Below are positions 11,586-12,120 of a stretch of DNA of 12,120 bases, in pieces. The translations under genes and the position numbers were made by a program. The stretch covers positions 1 to 12,120 of the forward strand of contig JAAVIG010000058.1 of assembly GCA_014796735.1 (NCBI GenBank), in the 5' to 3' direction. A model generated the notes under the pieces. The model had not been told where the DNA came from, did no database searches, and saw only the letters and a list, made by a program, of their open reading frames with translations. Numbering within the stretch: the stretch's first letter is position 1; the number at the start of each line of letters is the position of its first letter. The DNA is from Oscillospiraceae bacterium (lineage in GTDB: Bacteria > Bacillota > Clostridia > Oscillospirales > Ruminococcaceae).

Positions 11586-12120
11586 ATGCTTGAAAAAATA
11601 GAAAAGCCGGAAATAGAAGCCGTAAAGCTCAAGCCCGACGGTAAATACGGAATGTTTACCTTAGAGCCGTTGGAATGCGGTTTCGGCAACACGTTGGGCA
11701 ACAGCCTCAGACGTGTATTGCTCTCCTCTTTGCCGGGGGTTGCGGTTACAAGCGTTAAGATAGACGGGGTACAGCATGAGTTTTCCACTATCCCCGGAGT
11801 AAAGGAAGACGTAACCGAGATAATTCTGAATATTAAAGGTTTAATAGCTAAGATGTACGGCGAAAGCCCCAAGACGGTTTACATTGAAGCAAACGGCGAA
11901 TGCGAGGTATTGGCGGGTGACATCAAGACCGACAGCGAGATCGAAATTCTCGATCCGGGCATGCACATTGCCACACTTACAGCAGGCGCAAAGCTCTATA
12001 TGGAGCTTACTTTTGACAGAGGCAGAGGTTATGTAAGTGCTGAAAAGAACAAGTCAAAAATGGTACAGCCTCCAATCGGAGTGATTGCGGTTGACAGCAT
12101 TTACACACCTGTTCTTAAGG
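11586..12120 (+). CDS. rpoA: DNA-directed RNA polymerase subunit alpha, N-terminal part
   Basis: Alpha forms the dimer on which RNA polymerase assembles. The visible 178 codons belong to the N-terminal domain: MLEKIEKPEIEAVKL, then GFGNTLGNSLRRVLLSSLPG (residues 32-51), the dimerisation signature, with the RRVLLSS motif at 42-48. GVKEDVTEIILNIKGL and FDRGRGYVSAEKNK are also typical. The gene runs past the window end, so the C-terminal domain is not seen. AGGAGGG sits about 7 nt before the ATG at 11586. It shares the transcript with rpsM-rpsK-rpsD, the usual alpha arrangement. Confidence 0.98.
   Translation, partial: MLEKIEKPEIEAVKLKPDGKYGMFTLEPLECGFGNTLGNSLRRVLLSSLPGVAVTSVKIDGVQHEFSTIPGVKEDVTEIILNIKGLIAKMYGESPKTVYIEANGECEVLAGDIKTDSEIEILDPGMHIATLTAGAKLYMELTFDRGRGYVSAEKNKSKMVQPPIGVIAVDSIYTPVLK

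Overview
The window is the distal S10, spc and alpha part of a bacterial ribosomal-protein cluster. Every gene is on the + strand, from the last 12 codons of rplV (uL22) to the first 178 codons of rpoA. The order is rplV'-rpsC-rplP-rpmC-rpsQ-rplN-rplX-rplE-rpsZ-rpsH-rplF-rplR-rpsE-rpmD-rplO-secY-adk-map-KOW gene-infA-rpmJ-rpsM-rpsK-rpsD-rpoA'. A KOW protein between map and infA, zinc-type uS14, uL24 with a Cys4 tail, and rpsD inside the alpha cluster point to a Gram-positive Clostridia member. A cysteine-free uS4 N-terminus, moderate G+C and many AGA codons make an Oscillospiraceae/Ruminococcus-like bacterium my best guess. That guess rests on impression, not on a tree.

Layout. Positions 1-2451 are the end of the S10 cluster and the start of spc, tightly packed, with overlapping stop/start codons at rpsC/rplP and rplP/rpmC. 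Positions 2558-5962 hold the rest of the spc ribosomal proteins. Two long leaders interrupt the packing, before rplE (106 nt) and before rpsH (126 nt). Positions 5962-9070 hold the translocation channel SecY, adenylate kinase, methionine aminopeptidase and a small KOW RNA-binding protein. An extended -10 promoter at about 9159-9167 probably starts a second unit: infA-rpmJ-rpsM-rpsK-rpsD-rpoA. In that unit the intergenic regions are long and full of inverted repeats: 253 nt before rpmJ, 112 nt before rpsD and 196 nt before rpoA.

How the genes work together: the products build both ribosomal subunits, start translation (IF-1), remove the initiator methionine (MetAP), export proteins (SecY), balance adenine nucleotides (Adk) and assemble RNA polymerase (alpha). 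The protein-coding content is ordinary. No mobile element, CRISPR array, tRNA, rRNA or new protein system was found.

The parts worth a second look are non-coding: a tandem pair of perfect AT-rich inverted repeats (17-bp and 15-bp arms) before rpmJ; a 25-position imperfect palindrome before rpoA that shares a 10-mer with them; a compound hairpin with a GUAA loop before rplE; four ordered sequence blocks shared by the rplE and rpsH leaders; three consecutive hairpins before rpsD; and a 9-codon out-of-frame ORF laid over the TTG start of infA.
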